NCBI GenBank assembly: GCA_003160755.1
Contig: QEXZ01000010.1
Location: 2,715-24,061, forward strand
Direction: 5' to 3'
Source: Methanomicrobiales archaeon
Lineage (GTDB): Archaea > Halobacteriota > Syntropharchaeia > Alkanophagales > Methanospirareceae
Length of the DNA stretch: 21,347 bases
Positions within the stretch are counted from its first letter, which is position 1; every line of letters begins with the position of its first letter. The notes under the pieces are model-generated. The model was not told where the DNA came from and ran no database searches. It worked only from the letters and a program-made list of their open reading frames with translations. Below, piece by piece: positions 1 through 7,208 of the stretch. Made by a program: the position numbers and the translations under genes.

Positions 1-30
1 TGTTTTTAGACTGTACCTGCCGCGCGAAAC

Positions 31-606
31 TTATTCTTCGTATATCTCACGATATTTCTTCTCCACGTCTTCTGTCGTCACATGCGTGTATATCATCGTG
101 GTTTTCAAGTCAGTATGACCTGCAAGATGCTGCAGTCGGGCAATGTCTATCCCTTTTCTCCATGAATGCGTGATAAAGAAGTGTCGAAGTGAATGGCAGG
201 ACACATTTTTTTCTACCCCTGCGAGCTGAGCATACTTCCTCGGCAGTCGCTGAATCTGCCTGTACGAGATGCTTCTGAACACATAATCCTCGGGCTTCAT
301 CTTTTCCGTGTACTTCTTCAGCAGCACGGTAGTGCCATCGTCAACAAGAACTTCTCTTCTTACATATTTCCGCTGTTTCAACGAATATACCCACAGCCTT
401 TTGCTTCCGAAGTCAATATCCTTTTTCTGTATCCCGTATATCCATACCTCACGCTCACGTTTATAGACACCGTAAAGCTCGCCTATCCGAATTCCTGTTC
501 TTGCAAGCAGTCGCAATAATAAATAGTCTCTATCACTTACGATAGCGGCATCCAGGATTTTGTTCAGTTCTTCCTCGGTAATGGGGTCAGGAGCTCTTTT
601 TGGCAT
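31..606 (-). CDS. Tyrosine recombinase/integrase, catalytic domain only
   Basis: Predicted site-specific DNA recombinase of the tyrosine (XerC/D, phage integrase) family, 191 residues. Visible catalytic residues are Arg40 in TGIRIGEL, His138 and Arg141 in CHSLRHFF, His164 in LAGHTD, and the nucleophile Tyr173 in MIYTHV; a hairpin lysine probably lies near residues 77-80. The usual N-terminal SAM-like core-binding domain (about 80-100 residues) is absent: the protein opens at the ITEEELNKIL helix that normally starts the catalytic domain. The ATG is preceded by GGAGAA at good spacing, so the short form looks like a genuine gene and not a chance truncation. No partner genes of an integrated element are visible; the rest could lie left of the window. 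A Xer-like housekeeping role or an element integrase are both possible. Confidence 0.85.
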   Translation of the reverse strand: MPKRAPDPITEEELNKILDAAIVSDRDYLLLRLLARTGIRIGELYGVYKREREVWIYGIQKKDIDFGSKRLWVYSLKQRKYVRREVLVDDGTTVLLKKYTEKMKPEDYVFRSISYRQIQRLPRKYAQLAGVEKNVSCHSLRHFFITHSWRKGIDIARLQHLAGHTDLKTTMIYTHVTTEDVEKKYREIYEE

Positions 607-636
607 AAACTTCTCCTTGATTATACAATTCTAAAG

Positions 637-689
637 TATAATTTCCTTCTATTTAAGTTAAGACACGGATTTACACACAACTTTTTTAC
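637..689 (-). repeat. Dispersed repeat module C, copy 1 (leader of the recombinase)
   Basis: Copy of a module also found at 1271-1319 and 10475-10523. Shared core on the plus strand: TTCTATTTAAG, then GACACGGATTTACAC, then a T-rich run. Read on the minus strand it gives CTTAAATAGAAGGA, a TATA-like box followed by a purine-rich, SD-like stretch, upstream of the recombinase. This copy has a five-base duplication (TTAAGTTAAG) relative to the others. Confidence 0.7.
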
Positions 690-693
690 CTGT

Positions 694-735
694 GTGGGGC
701 TCCGCCCCACGACCCCGCAAGCCCTGTAAGGGCTT
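694..735. repeat. Two adjacent GC-rich hairpins
   Basis: Two perfect 7-bp stem-loops: GTGGGGC/GCCCCAC at 694-710 (loop TCC) and AAGCCCT/AGGGCTT at 719-735 (loop GTA). They are GC-rich islands in an otherwise A/T-rich spacer. They could act as a bidirectional terminator or be part of a REP-like or MITE-like element; they are absent from the shorter related repeat at 1271-1358. Confidence 0.6.
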
Positions 736-757
736 AGTAAAAACATTGACTAACAAC

Positions 758-843
758 CTTTCTTAAAAAGAAAGCTTGACTAAAGAAACAAGTCTTTTTT
801 TCTTTTAGCACAGGTTTTCTTTTTTAAAAAAAGAAAAAGTGTT
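758..843. repeat. A/T-rich palindromic repeat, copy 1
   Basis: Contains the stem-loop CTTTCTT/AAGAAAG (758-774) and then a unit at 801-843 that begins TCTTTTAGCACAGG, runs into a T6/A7 palindrome and ends AAAAAGTGTT. The 801-843 unit recurs nearly identically at 1314-1358, next to the 3' end of serA. The T-tracts could serve as transcription terminators for flanking genes. Confidence 0.7.
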
Positions 844-872
844 GTGTTAATCTTGTAAAATCTCGTGGTTTA
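842..872. repeat. Dispersed repeat A, copy 1 (overlaps the L32e stop)
   Basis: 31-bp unit matching 7228-7258 at 30 of 31 positions; the core on the plus strand is AAATCTCGTGGTTTA. On the minus strand its first bases, TAA, form the stop codon of the L32e gene, so the repeat boundary defines the end of that protein. Confidence 0.75.
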
Positions 873-1259
873 TGTTTTTAATTTAGGATTAAGCACCTTT
901 ATACCACGCGCTGCGGCTTCCTCTTCTATTTGTTCCCTTTTTCGTCTTCCAACTCCTGCTGCTATCCGCGCTGCTACGGGTACTGGCGCTGGTATCGGTA
1001 CTGCCGCTGCGGTTTCCACTTTCGCCGCCACTACCTTAGCAAGGTCATTCACATTAAAAATAGGCACTTCTCGCACTCCAGAAGGATGCAGTCCCCGCTC
1101 TTCTTTCTTCTTCCGGTATCCAGAGTTCACCTTCGCACCTTTCGCTGCTATATGCTCTCTCATCTTGTTATCGAGCCCACGAGGTCTTCTCCAGCTCTTA
1201 CTCAATTTCTTCTTTTTCCGCCATCCGTACCGTGCGAATTCGGGTTTTTTCTTTTTCAT
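870..1259 (-). CDS. rpl32e: Ribosomal protein L32e (eL32)
   Basis: Large-subunit ribosomal protein specific to archaea and eukaryotes, 129 residues. The family core is plain: KSWRRPRGLDNKMR (about 21-34), GYRKKKEERGLHPSG (48-61), then VGRRKREQIEEEAAARGIKVLNP (103-125). Between the halves lies an unusual Ala/Val/Pro stretch with alternating Pro-X at residues 88-95 (PIPAPVPV). In most archaea this gene sits in the spc-like ribosomal operon between L6 and L19e; here it stands alone between a recombinase and serA. A GGAGG lies 16 bases before the ATG, further than usual, inside a dispersed repeat, and no in-frame start lies closer to it. The stop codon is formed by another repeat. Whether a second eL32 copy exists elsewhere cannot be seen. 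Confidence 0.9.
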   Translation of the reverse strand: MKKKKPEFARYGWRKKKKLSKSWRRPRGLDNKMREHIAAKGAKVNSGYRKKKEERGLHPSGVREVPIFNVNDLAKVVAAKVETAAAVPIPAPVPVAARIAAGVGRRKREQIEEEAAARGIKVLNPKLKT

Positions 1260-1270
1260 TGTATATAACG

Positions 1271-1358
1271 TATAACCTCCTTCTATTTAAGACACTGATT
1301 TACACGGATTTTTTCTTTTAGCACAGGTTTTCTTTTTTTCTAAAAAAGAAAAAGTGTT
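1271..1358. repeat. Composite repeat: module C copy 2 joined to palindromic unit copy 2
   Basis: Module C (1271-1319) is here fused directly to the TCTTTTAGCACAGG unit (1314-1358), which also contains a T-rich/A-rich palindrome. The equivalent composite at 637-843 has about 115 extra bases between the two parts, as in a MITE-style internal deletion or insertion pair. It lies between the L32e start and the serA stop (last base 1360), so it may carry the L32e promoter (CTTAAATAG) and an SD-like GGAGG, and also terminate serA. Confidence 0.7.
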
Positions 1359-1359
1359 A

Positions 1360-2997
1360 TCATAGCCTCACAAGTTTCACATCAAATATGTTCTCCACCC
1401 CTTTTATCTCTTCCATTATATCCCCACTAACGCTCCCATCCACGTTAAGCACCATAACTGCTTCTCCTCCTGCTTTCTCCCTTCCTACCTGCATCCCGGC
1501 AATGTTTATTCCCCCGTCACCCAAAATCGTACACACGGGGCCTATCACCCTTGGCTTATCCGAAAAGGAGCATATAAGCATGTATCCGGAAGGGGATGCA
1601 TCTACCCTGAATCCATCGAGCCTCACTATTCTTAAGTCACCTTTTCCAAATAGTGTGCCAGCAACGGTTCTTTTCTTTTCGCTCTGCGTGGTCGTTGTAA
1701 TGCTAATCAACGAGGAGAAATTTTCAATGCTCTCGGTCTTGCTTTCTGTAACCTTTATTCCTGTTTTCTTCGCTATCGTTTCGGCATTCACGTAATTCAC
1801 ACCATCGATGAACCAGGATAAGAAGCTCTTTAGCATTGCCACGGTTATCAATCTCGTGTTTCCCGCTATGCCTGTGCCAGCTCCCCCAGCTCCTATTTCC
1901 CCCTCATAAGAAACCTCAAATTGCTCAGTTCTACTTGATTTTGGTATGAGCTGTGCAGAGAGTCGTCCAAGTTTATCCGCTAATACCAAATAAGGCTTTA
2001 TGGCACCCATCAACTCCTCTTCCACGTATATCATGTTTATGGCATTCCTTACGGGTTTGTTCATTAACGCATTTATAACTTCCTCTGCGATATTTATAGC
2101 CGCAGCCTTCTGGGCTTCCTCGGTGGATGCACCGAGATGAGGCGTAACCACTACTTCTTCCAGTTCCAGTAGCTCTCTTTCTCCTGATGATGGAGGCTCC
2201 TCTTCAAAGACGTCCAGTGCGGCACCTGCCACTTTACCGCTCTTTATCGCATCCTTTAGCGCACGCTCATCTATTAGACCTCCACGAGCACAATTTATCA
2301 CGCGAACACCGTTTTTCATCAACTCGAACTCCTTCGCGCCCACCATGTGATGCGTTTCCTTCGTCAGTGGCGTATGCAGCGATACAAAATCAGCGAGAGA
2401 GAGAACCTCCTTAAAGTTCGAAAGCGTAATTCCGAGCTCCCCTGCCCTATCCTGTGATATAAATGGGTCGTATGCGACAACTCTCATTCCAAGTCCTTTT
2501 GCCTTTTTCACTACTTCACTCCCTACTCTCCCCAGACCTATTATGCCCAATACTTTCCCATTTACTTCCACACCCATGTGCTTTTTTCGTTCCCATACTC
2601 CTGATTTCAGCGACACGTTCGCCGCGGGTATTTTCCTCGAAAGCCCGAGCAGCATTGCAATGGTGTGTTCCGCCGCAGATATAGTGTTTGCCGCCGGTGC
2701 ATTCACAACCATTATTCCCTTTTCCGTCGCTGTTTCCACATCTATGTTATCCACACCGACACCTGCTCTGCCTATCACCTTTAGTTTACCCTCGCCCTTA
2801 CCATTATCCTTGCTCCCAGCCTCTATAATCTCCTTTGTTACTTTCGTGCCGCTTCTTATGACCAGCGCATCATAGCCAGCAATACGCTCCTTTAATTCTT
2901 CATTGCTTAATTCCAATTCAACATCAACTTCTGCAAACTCACGCAGCTTTTTTATCCCCTCTTCGGAGATATGGTCTGTTACAAGCACCTTCTTCAT
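1360..2997 (-). CDS. serA: D-3-phosphoglycerate dehydrogenase
   Basis: Oxidises 3-phosphoglycerate to 3-phosphohydroxypyruvate with NAD+, the first step of phosphorylated serine synthesis. With the ATG at 2997 the protein has 545 residues: 2-hydroxyacid dehydrogenase core, NAD-binding GLGRVG (154-159), catalytic Arg238 (CARGG), the acidic EEEPP segment near 267, His287 (TPHLGAST), an intervening domain, and a C-terminal ACT domain (about 472-545) that usually senses serine. The in-frame TTG at 3039 would add 14 residues (560-codon form); I prefer MKKVLVTD because family members begin there. Residues 62-71 (SKDNGKGEGK) are a Gly/Lys insert before KLKVIGRAGVG that most relatives lack. The stop lies two bases from a palindromic repeat that may terminate transcription. 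The gene shares a 100-150-bp divergent promoter region with eno. Confidence 0.95.
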   Translation of the reverse strand: MKKVLVTDHISEEGIKKLREFAEVDVELELSNEELKERIAGYDALVIRSGTKVTKEIIEAGSKDNGKGEGKLKVIGRAGVGVDNIDVETATEKGIMVVNAPAANTISAAEHTIAMLLGLSRKIPAANVSLKSGVWERKKHMGVEVNGKVLGIIGLGRVGSEVVKKAKGLGMRVVAYDPFISQDRAGELGITLSNFKEVLSLADFVSLHTPLTKETHHMVGAKEFELMKNGVRVINCARGGLIDERALKDAIKSGKVAGAALDVFEEEPPSSGERELLELEEVVVTPHLGASTEEAQKAAAINIAEEVINALMNKPVRNAINMIYVEEELMGAIKPYLVLADKLGRLSAQLIPKSSRTEQFEVSYEGEIGAGGAGTGIAGNTRLITVAMLKSFLSWFIDGVNYVNAETIAKKTGIKVTESKTESIENFSSLISITTTTQSEKKRTVAGTLFGKGDLRIVRLDGFRVDASPSGYMLICSFSDKPRVIGPVCTILGDGGINIAGMQVGREKAGGEAVMVLNVDGSVSGDIMEEIKGVENIFDVKLVRL

Positions 2998-3080
2998 TTT
3001 TCCTTTCTCGCTCTCGTTTGGTTTCGGATTCATCGGCAATTATGTTCCCTTTCCCAAGTTTACTTCTGCTCTCGTAGAAT

Positions 3081-3110
3081 AAAAATATGTTTATAATTAT
3101 AATTACACTA
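3081..3110. promoter_or_regulatory. Bidirectional TATA region between serA and eno
   Basis: The A/T-rich stretch TTTATAATTATAATTA gives an archaeal TATA box in both directions. For eno the box at about 3090-3098 predicts a start near 3120, a leader of roughly 20 bases with no SD motif. Placement is inferred from motif and spacing only. Confidence 0.5.
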
Positions 3111-3138
3111 AAATCATAAGCTCAAATTAAATAGAAAA

Positions 3139-4428
3139 ATGACTACTACAACAATAATAAAGGAAATAAAAGGTAGGGAAATTTTAGACTCGCGTGGAAA
3201 CCCAACGGTAGAAGTGGAAGTGCATACAGAGACCGGGTTTGGCAGAGCATGCGTGCCTTCAGGTGCGTCTACGGGAACTAAAGAGGCGTGGGAGAAAAGA
3301 GATGGTGACAAAAGCCGATATGGCGGTAAAGGCGTTCTCAAAGCTGTTGAAGCCGTTAATACCGTAATTAAGAACGAGTTGCTGGGTATGGACGTTCTCG
3401 AACAAAGAGAAATAGACGAGCGGCTAATAGAACTAGATGGAACCCCGAACAAGACAAAATTAGGTGCAAATTCTGTTCTGGGAGCCTCAATAGCGGTTTG
3501 TAAAGCGGCTGCGGATTCGTCAAAAAAGCCTCTTTTTGTATATATCTGCGAGCACGTCGCGGGAATGGAGCTACAATATGCGCTTCCAATACCGATGATG
3601 AACGTGATAAACGGCGGTAAGCATGCGGGAAACGAACTAAGCATACAGGAGTTCCTTGTCTTACCCATTGGTTTTGGCAGGTTCAGCGACAATTTACGAG
3701 CTGGTGTTGAGACCTACCACGCACTTAAAAAAGTGTTAGAACAGAAATATGGGAAGATAGCCACGAACGTAGGTGATGAAGGCGGCTATGCACCACCTAT
3801 GAGCATGACAGAAGAGCCGCTCGATGCGATAACTGAAGCGATAACCGAAGCAGGCTACTCGGAGGACGAGATATGCCTGGGCATGGATGTGGCGGCTTCG
3901 TCTTTCTTCGACACGAAAACAAAAAAATACCGTATAGATGGCAGGGATAAAGACGGCAATGAACTAATTGAATTCTATCAAGCCCTTGTAGAGAAATACC
4001 CGATAGAACTGATAGAAGACCCATTTGAAGAGGACTCATTCGAGTTGTTTGCGGAACTCACGGCGAAGATGCCGCAGAAGATAATAGTGGGCGATGACCT
4101 GTTCGTGACGAATGTCAGGCGACTTCGAGAAGGGATAAAGAAAAAAGCGGCAAATGCCGTTCTGCTGAAGTTGAATCAAATAGGCACGGTCTCGGAAACT
4201 CTGGATACCATCAGATTAGCTTCGGAAAACGGCTATAAGAAGGTCGTCAGCCACCGGTCCGGCGAAACGGGAGATGCGTTTATCGCTGATTTCTCGGTGG
4301 CAATAAATGCTGAAATAATCAAAACAGGTGCTCCAGCAAGAAGCGAAAGAACCTGCAAATACAATCAGTTGCTGCGGATTGAGGAAGAGATGGGGGAGAA
4401 GGCGAGATGTGGGGGTTTGGAAGGATAA
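3139..4428 (+). CDS. eno: Enolase (phosphopyruvate hydratase)
   Basis: Interconverts 2-phosphoglycerate and phosphoenolpyruvate in cytosolic glycolysis/gluconeogenesis. Full length at 429 residues. Visible residues: flexible loop SGAST (41-45), Glu214 in GDEGG, metal ligands Asp250 (GMDVA), Glu293 (IEDP) and Asp320 (GDDL), catalytic Lys344 (LLKLNQ), the SHRSGET signature (371-377), and Lys395 with the RSER segment (401-404). No SD motif precedes the ATG (AATAGAAAAATG), consistent with a short or leaderless mRNA. Its stop is 42 bases from gatE, which lacks a clear TATA box of its own, so the two may be co-transcribed. The divergent neighbour serA uses the same metabolite pool (3-phosphoglycerate). 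Confidence 0.97.
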   Translation: MTTTTIIKEIKGREILDSRGNPTVEVEVHTETGFGRACVPSGASTGTKEAWEKRDGDKSRYGGKGVLKAVEAVNTVIKNELLGMDVLEQREIDERLIELDGTPNKTKLGANSVLGASIAVCKAAADSSKKPLFVYICEHVAGMELQYALPIPMMNVINGGKHAGNELSIQEFLVLPIGFGRFSDNLRAGVETYHALKKVLEQKYGKIATNVGDEGGYAPPMSMTEEPLDAITEAITEAGYSEDEICLGMDVAASSFFDTKTKKYRIDGRDKDGNELIEFYQALVEKYPIELIEDPFEEDSFELFAELTAKMPQKIIVGDDLFVTNVRRLREGIKKKAANAVLLKLNQIGTVSETLDTIRLASENGYKKVVSHRSGETGDAFIADFSVAINAEIIKTGAPARSERTCKYNQLLRIEEEMGEKARCGGLEG

Positions 4429-4470
4429 AAATGGTCGTGGGGCGGAGGTCCTCATAAGAAAAGGTTTACG

Positions 4471-6372
4471 ATGAAAATAGACTACCACAAAGTAGGACTA
4501 AAAGCAGGCTTGGAAATACATCAGCAGCTCGATACGAGAACCAAACTCTTCTGCAAATGCCCTACCAAACTGAGGGACAAAAAAGAATCGACGCTCTCAT
4601 TTAAGCGGTATCAGCGGGCGTCAAAGAGCGAAATGGGTGAAGTGGACAAAGCTGCGCTTGAAGAGGAGAAATACAGCAGAACATTTATTTACAAAGGTTA
4701 TAACAGCACCTGTTTAGTGGAAAATGACGAACAGCCGCCGGGAGAATTGAATCAAGAAGCCGTTGACGTTTCCTTAGAGGTAGCACTGCTGCTGAACATG
4801 AATCCCGTAGATGCGATTCACACGATGCGGAAAATCGTGATTGACGGGTCGAACACGTGTGGATTCCAGCGAACTGCGTTAGTTGCTATGGGTGGCGGGA
4901 TAGAGACAGAAGAAGGTTTTGTTGCCGTGGATTCGCTGTCTCTGGAAGAAGATGCGGCACAGAAGATAGAGACGGAAGGCGAGGGTGACGCGTATGCCGT
5001 TGTTTATTCCTTAGACCGATTGGGCATACCGCTTGTGGAAATAGGTACGGCACCCGATATAAGGACGGTAGAGCAGGCGAGGAAAGTAGCAGAACATCTG
5101 GGCATGATATTGCGCTCCACAGGTAAGGTAAAACGAGGATTAGGAACTATTCGACAGGACATAAACATTTCAATAGAAGGTGGCGCTCGTGTGGAGCTAA
5201 AGGGCGTTCAGAACTTGAGGTTAATCGGCAAAATAGTTGAAAACGAGGTTATAAGACAAACAAAGCTTATAGAGCTAAGAGAGGAACTAAAAAGACGAGG
5301 AGCTGAAGTTGAAAGGACAATTGAGGATTTATCGTCCGTATTTGAGCGCACTGCTTCAAACGTAATAAAAAAAGCAGGGGGGGGGGTATCTGGTGTATGT
5401 CTGCGTGGGTTTTCCGGCATCCTCGGAACAGAACTACAACCAGAAAGGCGATTTGGCAGCGAATTAGCGGATTTCGCAAACAAGTATGGCGTGGGTTTGA
5501 TGCATACGGATGAACTTCCCGCGTATGGCATAACTGCGGAAGAAGTAGAGCACCTGAAACGAACTTTTGACGCTACGGAAGCGGATTGCGTGGTGATAGT
5601 TGCAGCGGAGAGAGAACGTGCGGAAAAGGCATTGAAAGCGGTGTTGAGCAGGGCGGAAGAAGCAATGCGTGAAGTACCAAAAGAGACAAGGAGAGCGCTG
5701 CCAAACGGGAGTAGCGCTTATATGCGTCCCCTACCCGGCGCTTCGCGAATGTATCCTGAAACAGACGTGCCGCCGGTAGAAATAGATGCGCAAAGATTGA
5801 AACAGATAAAGAGCAAACTTCCGGAGACGTTTGAGCACCGGAAAGAGAGATACAGGGAAAAATTCGGCTTAAACGACGAACTTGCGGATAAAATATCGCG
5901 AAATTCTAATTTCGGACTCTTTGAACGCATAATGGAATCGTATGTGAACATACCTGCAACGTTGGTGGTCCGGACACTTACGGATACGTTAGCGGAGTTG
6001 ATGCAAGAGGGGGAAGGAATAGAAGTGGAAAAGTTGGAAGACCGTCATTTTATGGAGCTGTTCAAGCTGCTCTCTGCGAATACGTTTGGGAAGGAAGCGG
6101 TACCAGACATCTTGAAATTCTTAACGAATCAGCCTGAGAAGAGCGTGGAAAGAGCGATAGAAGAAATTGGGCTTAGAATGGATATGAAGGAGGTGGGGAG
6201 GCTTATAGAGAATATAGTGAACTCGAAGAAGGATTTTATACGTGATAAGGGTGCAAGGGCAGTGGCTCCGCTGATGGGCATTGTGATGAAGGAATTGCGT
6301 GGAAAAGTAGATGGAAAGGTGATAAATAAATTATTGGGGGAGAAGGTGAAGGAAGTTCTGGAGCGGGGTTAA
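4471..6372 (+). CDS. gatE: Glutamyl-tRNA(Gln) amidotransferase subunit E
   Basis: With GatD it converts mischarged Glu-tRNA(Gln) to Gln-tRNA(Gln) in the archaeal indirect pathway. The 633 residues match family length. Order: GatB/E kinase-like core (KAGLEIHQQLDT at 10-21, then PLVEIGTAPD and the RQDINISIEGGARVELKG region), an AspRS-like GAD insertion domain (about 295-430), and a C-terminal helical/YqeY-like tail (about 480-633) for tRNA binding. A run of ten G at 5377-5386 encodes AGGGV inside the GAD region and is a potential slippage site. GGAGGTC lies 20 bases upstream and AAAAGG nearer the ATG. GatD is not in the window. The tRNA-Glu 550 bases downstream is related by chemistry, but linkage may be chance. 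Confidence 0.96.
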   Translation: MKIDYHKVGLKAGLEIHQQLDTRTKLFCKCPTKLRDKKESTLSFKRYQRASKSEMGEVDKAALEEEKYSRTFIYKGYNSTCLVENDEQPPGELNQEAVDVSLEVALLLNMNPVDAIHTMRKIVIDGSNTCGFQRTALVAMGGGIETEEGFVAVDSLSLEEDAAQKIETEGEGDAYAVVYSLDRLGIPLVEIGTAPDIRTVEQARKVAEHLGMILRSTGKVKRGLGTIRQDINISIEGGARVELKGVQNLRLIGKIVENEVIRQTKLIELREELKRRGAEVERTIEDLSSVFERTASNVIKKAGGGVSGVCLRGFSGILGTELQPERRFGSELADFANKYGVGLMHTDELPAYGITAEEVEHLKRTFDATEADCVVIVAAERERAEKALKAVLSRAEEAMREVPKETRRALPNGSSAYMRPLPGASRMYPETDVPPVEIDAQRLKQIKSKLPETFEHRKERYREKFGLNDELADKISRNSNFGLFERIMESYVNIPATLVVRTLTDTLAELMQEGEGIEVEKLEDRHFMELFKLLSANTFGKEAVPDILKFLTNQPEKSVERAIEEIGLRMDMKEVGRLIENIVNSKKDFIRDKGARAVAPLMGIVMKELRGKVDGKVINKLLGEKVKEVLERG

Positions 6373-6403
6373 AATAAATTCCTGAAATATACTTATACCC
6401 GTA

Positions 6404-6456
6404 TTTTTATATAAGTATAATTTAAAGAATAAAGGAATAATAGAAGAGAAGGAGGT
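6404..6456 (+). promoter_or_regulatory. Promoter and SD of the P1/L12 gene
   Basis: A strong TATA-like box, TTTTTATATAAG (6404-6415), and a full SD motif GGAGGT (6451-6456) 11 bases before the ATG. Together they suggest independent, strong expression of the ribosomal protein gene, apart from gatE. Confidence 0.6.
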
Positions 6457-6467
6457 AGAACGAACAA

Positions 6468-6821
6468 ATGGAATATATATATGCTGCGTTGCTCCTGCAC
6501 AACTCCGGTAAGGAGATTACAGAGGACGGGATAGCAGCGATAATGAAAGCAGCAGGGACAGAATCCGATAAGGGGCGAATAAAAGCACTGATATCTGCTC
6601 TTAGCGATGTCAACATAGACGAGGCGATGGCTCAAGCCCAGCCTGCTTATGCGCCTGCAGCAATGGCACCTGTACCAGCACCAGCGGCAATGCCCACTCA
6701 AGCAGCAGCAGAAGCACCGGAAGCAGCGGCGGAAACGAAAAAGAAAGAGAAAAAGAAAGAGGAAGAAGAGGAAAAAGCAGAAGAGACTGGGATGGAAGGA
6801 CTTGCTTCGCTGTTCGGCTAA
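6468..6821 (+). CDS. rpl12: Ribosomal stalk protein P1 (archaeal L12)
   Basis: Acidic stalk protein of the large subunit that recruits translation GTPases. At 117 residues it has the family length and order: N-terminal helical dimerisation domain MEYIYAALLLHNSGKEIT (1-18) to about 58, an Ala/Pro-rich hinge (about 60-85), a charged Lys/Glu run (about 90-106) and the C-terminal GMEGLASLFG motif that binds elongation factors. Archaea usually encode it just after L10 (P0) in an L11-L1-L10-L12 operon; here it follows gatE and precedes a tRNA, with its own TATA box and SD. The last 100 bases before the tRNA hold T-rich stretches but no clear hairpin terminator. Confidence 0.95.
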   Translation: MEYIYAALLLHNSGKEITEDGIAAIMKAAGTESDKGRIKALISALSDVNIDEAMAQAQPAYAPAAMAPVPAPAAMPTQAAAEAPEAAAETKKKEKKKEEEEEKAEETGMEGLASLFG

Positions 6822-6921
6822 ATCCAAACAAACCCTTTTCTTATGTAAACCACCAGAGAAGGTTTATCAAAGAACTTTTTCCCTTTTTATTTTTCTTTAG
6901 AAATGGAATTAATTTAATTGT

Positions 6922-6996
6922 GCTCCGGTAGTGTAGCTCGGCCAATCATTTCGGCCTTTCGAGCCGATGACTCGGGTTCAAATCCCGACCGGAGCA
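6922..6996 (+). tRNA. tRNA-Glu (anticodon TTC)
   Basis: A cloverleaf folds by eye: acceptor GCTCCGG/CCGGAGC, D-stem with three pairs and a T-T mismatch, anticodon stem TCGGC/GCCGA with loop CTTTCGA (anticodon TTC at 6958-6960), a 4-base variable region, T-stem TCGGG/CCCGA with loop TTCAAAT, discriminator A. No CCA is encoded and no intron is seen. It reads GAA/GAG glutamate codons. Confidence 0.95.
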
Positions 6997-7010
6997 TCGC
7001 ATATTTTTGT

Positions 7011-7208
7011 AACCACAGATTACACAGATTTACACAGAAAAACAATAAAGGGATAGGGGATGAGGGATTAAGGATTGACTATTTATAGTCATTCAGAAAA
7101 TTATTAACCTCAAGATTACACGGATTTACACGGCACGGACTTATTTATTTAAGTTTAACATTGTTGATTGTTATCGTCTATCTGTGTTAATCTGCGTTAA
7201 TCAGTGTC
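7011..7208. repeat. Cluster of dispersed 'TTACACGGATT'-type repeats (gene-free spacer)
   Basis: The spacer between tRNA-Glu and trmY has no gene. It holds three related pieces: AACCACAGATTACACAG at 7011 followed by ATTTACACAG, ATTACACGGATTTACACGG at 7115-7133, and the inverted form CTGTGTTAATCTGCGTTAAT at 7182-7201. A small palindrome GACTATTTATAGTC lies at 7077-7090. The outer pieces are inverted relative to each other and related to module C. The TGA stop of trmY (7207-7209) falls at the edge of the last piece. Confidence 0.7.

Noticed and set aside
865..1275. 136-residue plus-strand frame over L32e
   Set aside because: The opposite strand encodes the conserved WRRPRGLD and GLHPSG motifs of eL32, which settles the coding strand.
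6393..6827. 144-residue minus-strand frame opposite the P1/L12 gene
   Set aside because: Its Cys/Phe/Leu-rich runs are the complement of the Ala and Lys/Glu codons of the stalk protein.
6922..6996. tRNA-Glu as attachment site for the recombinase
   Set aside because: No second copy of the tRNA 3' end was found in the window, and the recombinase is more than 6 kb away on the other side of housekeeping genes.
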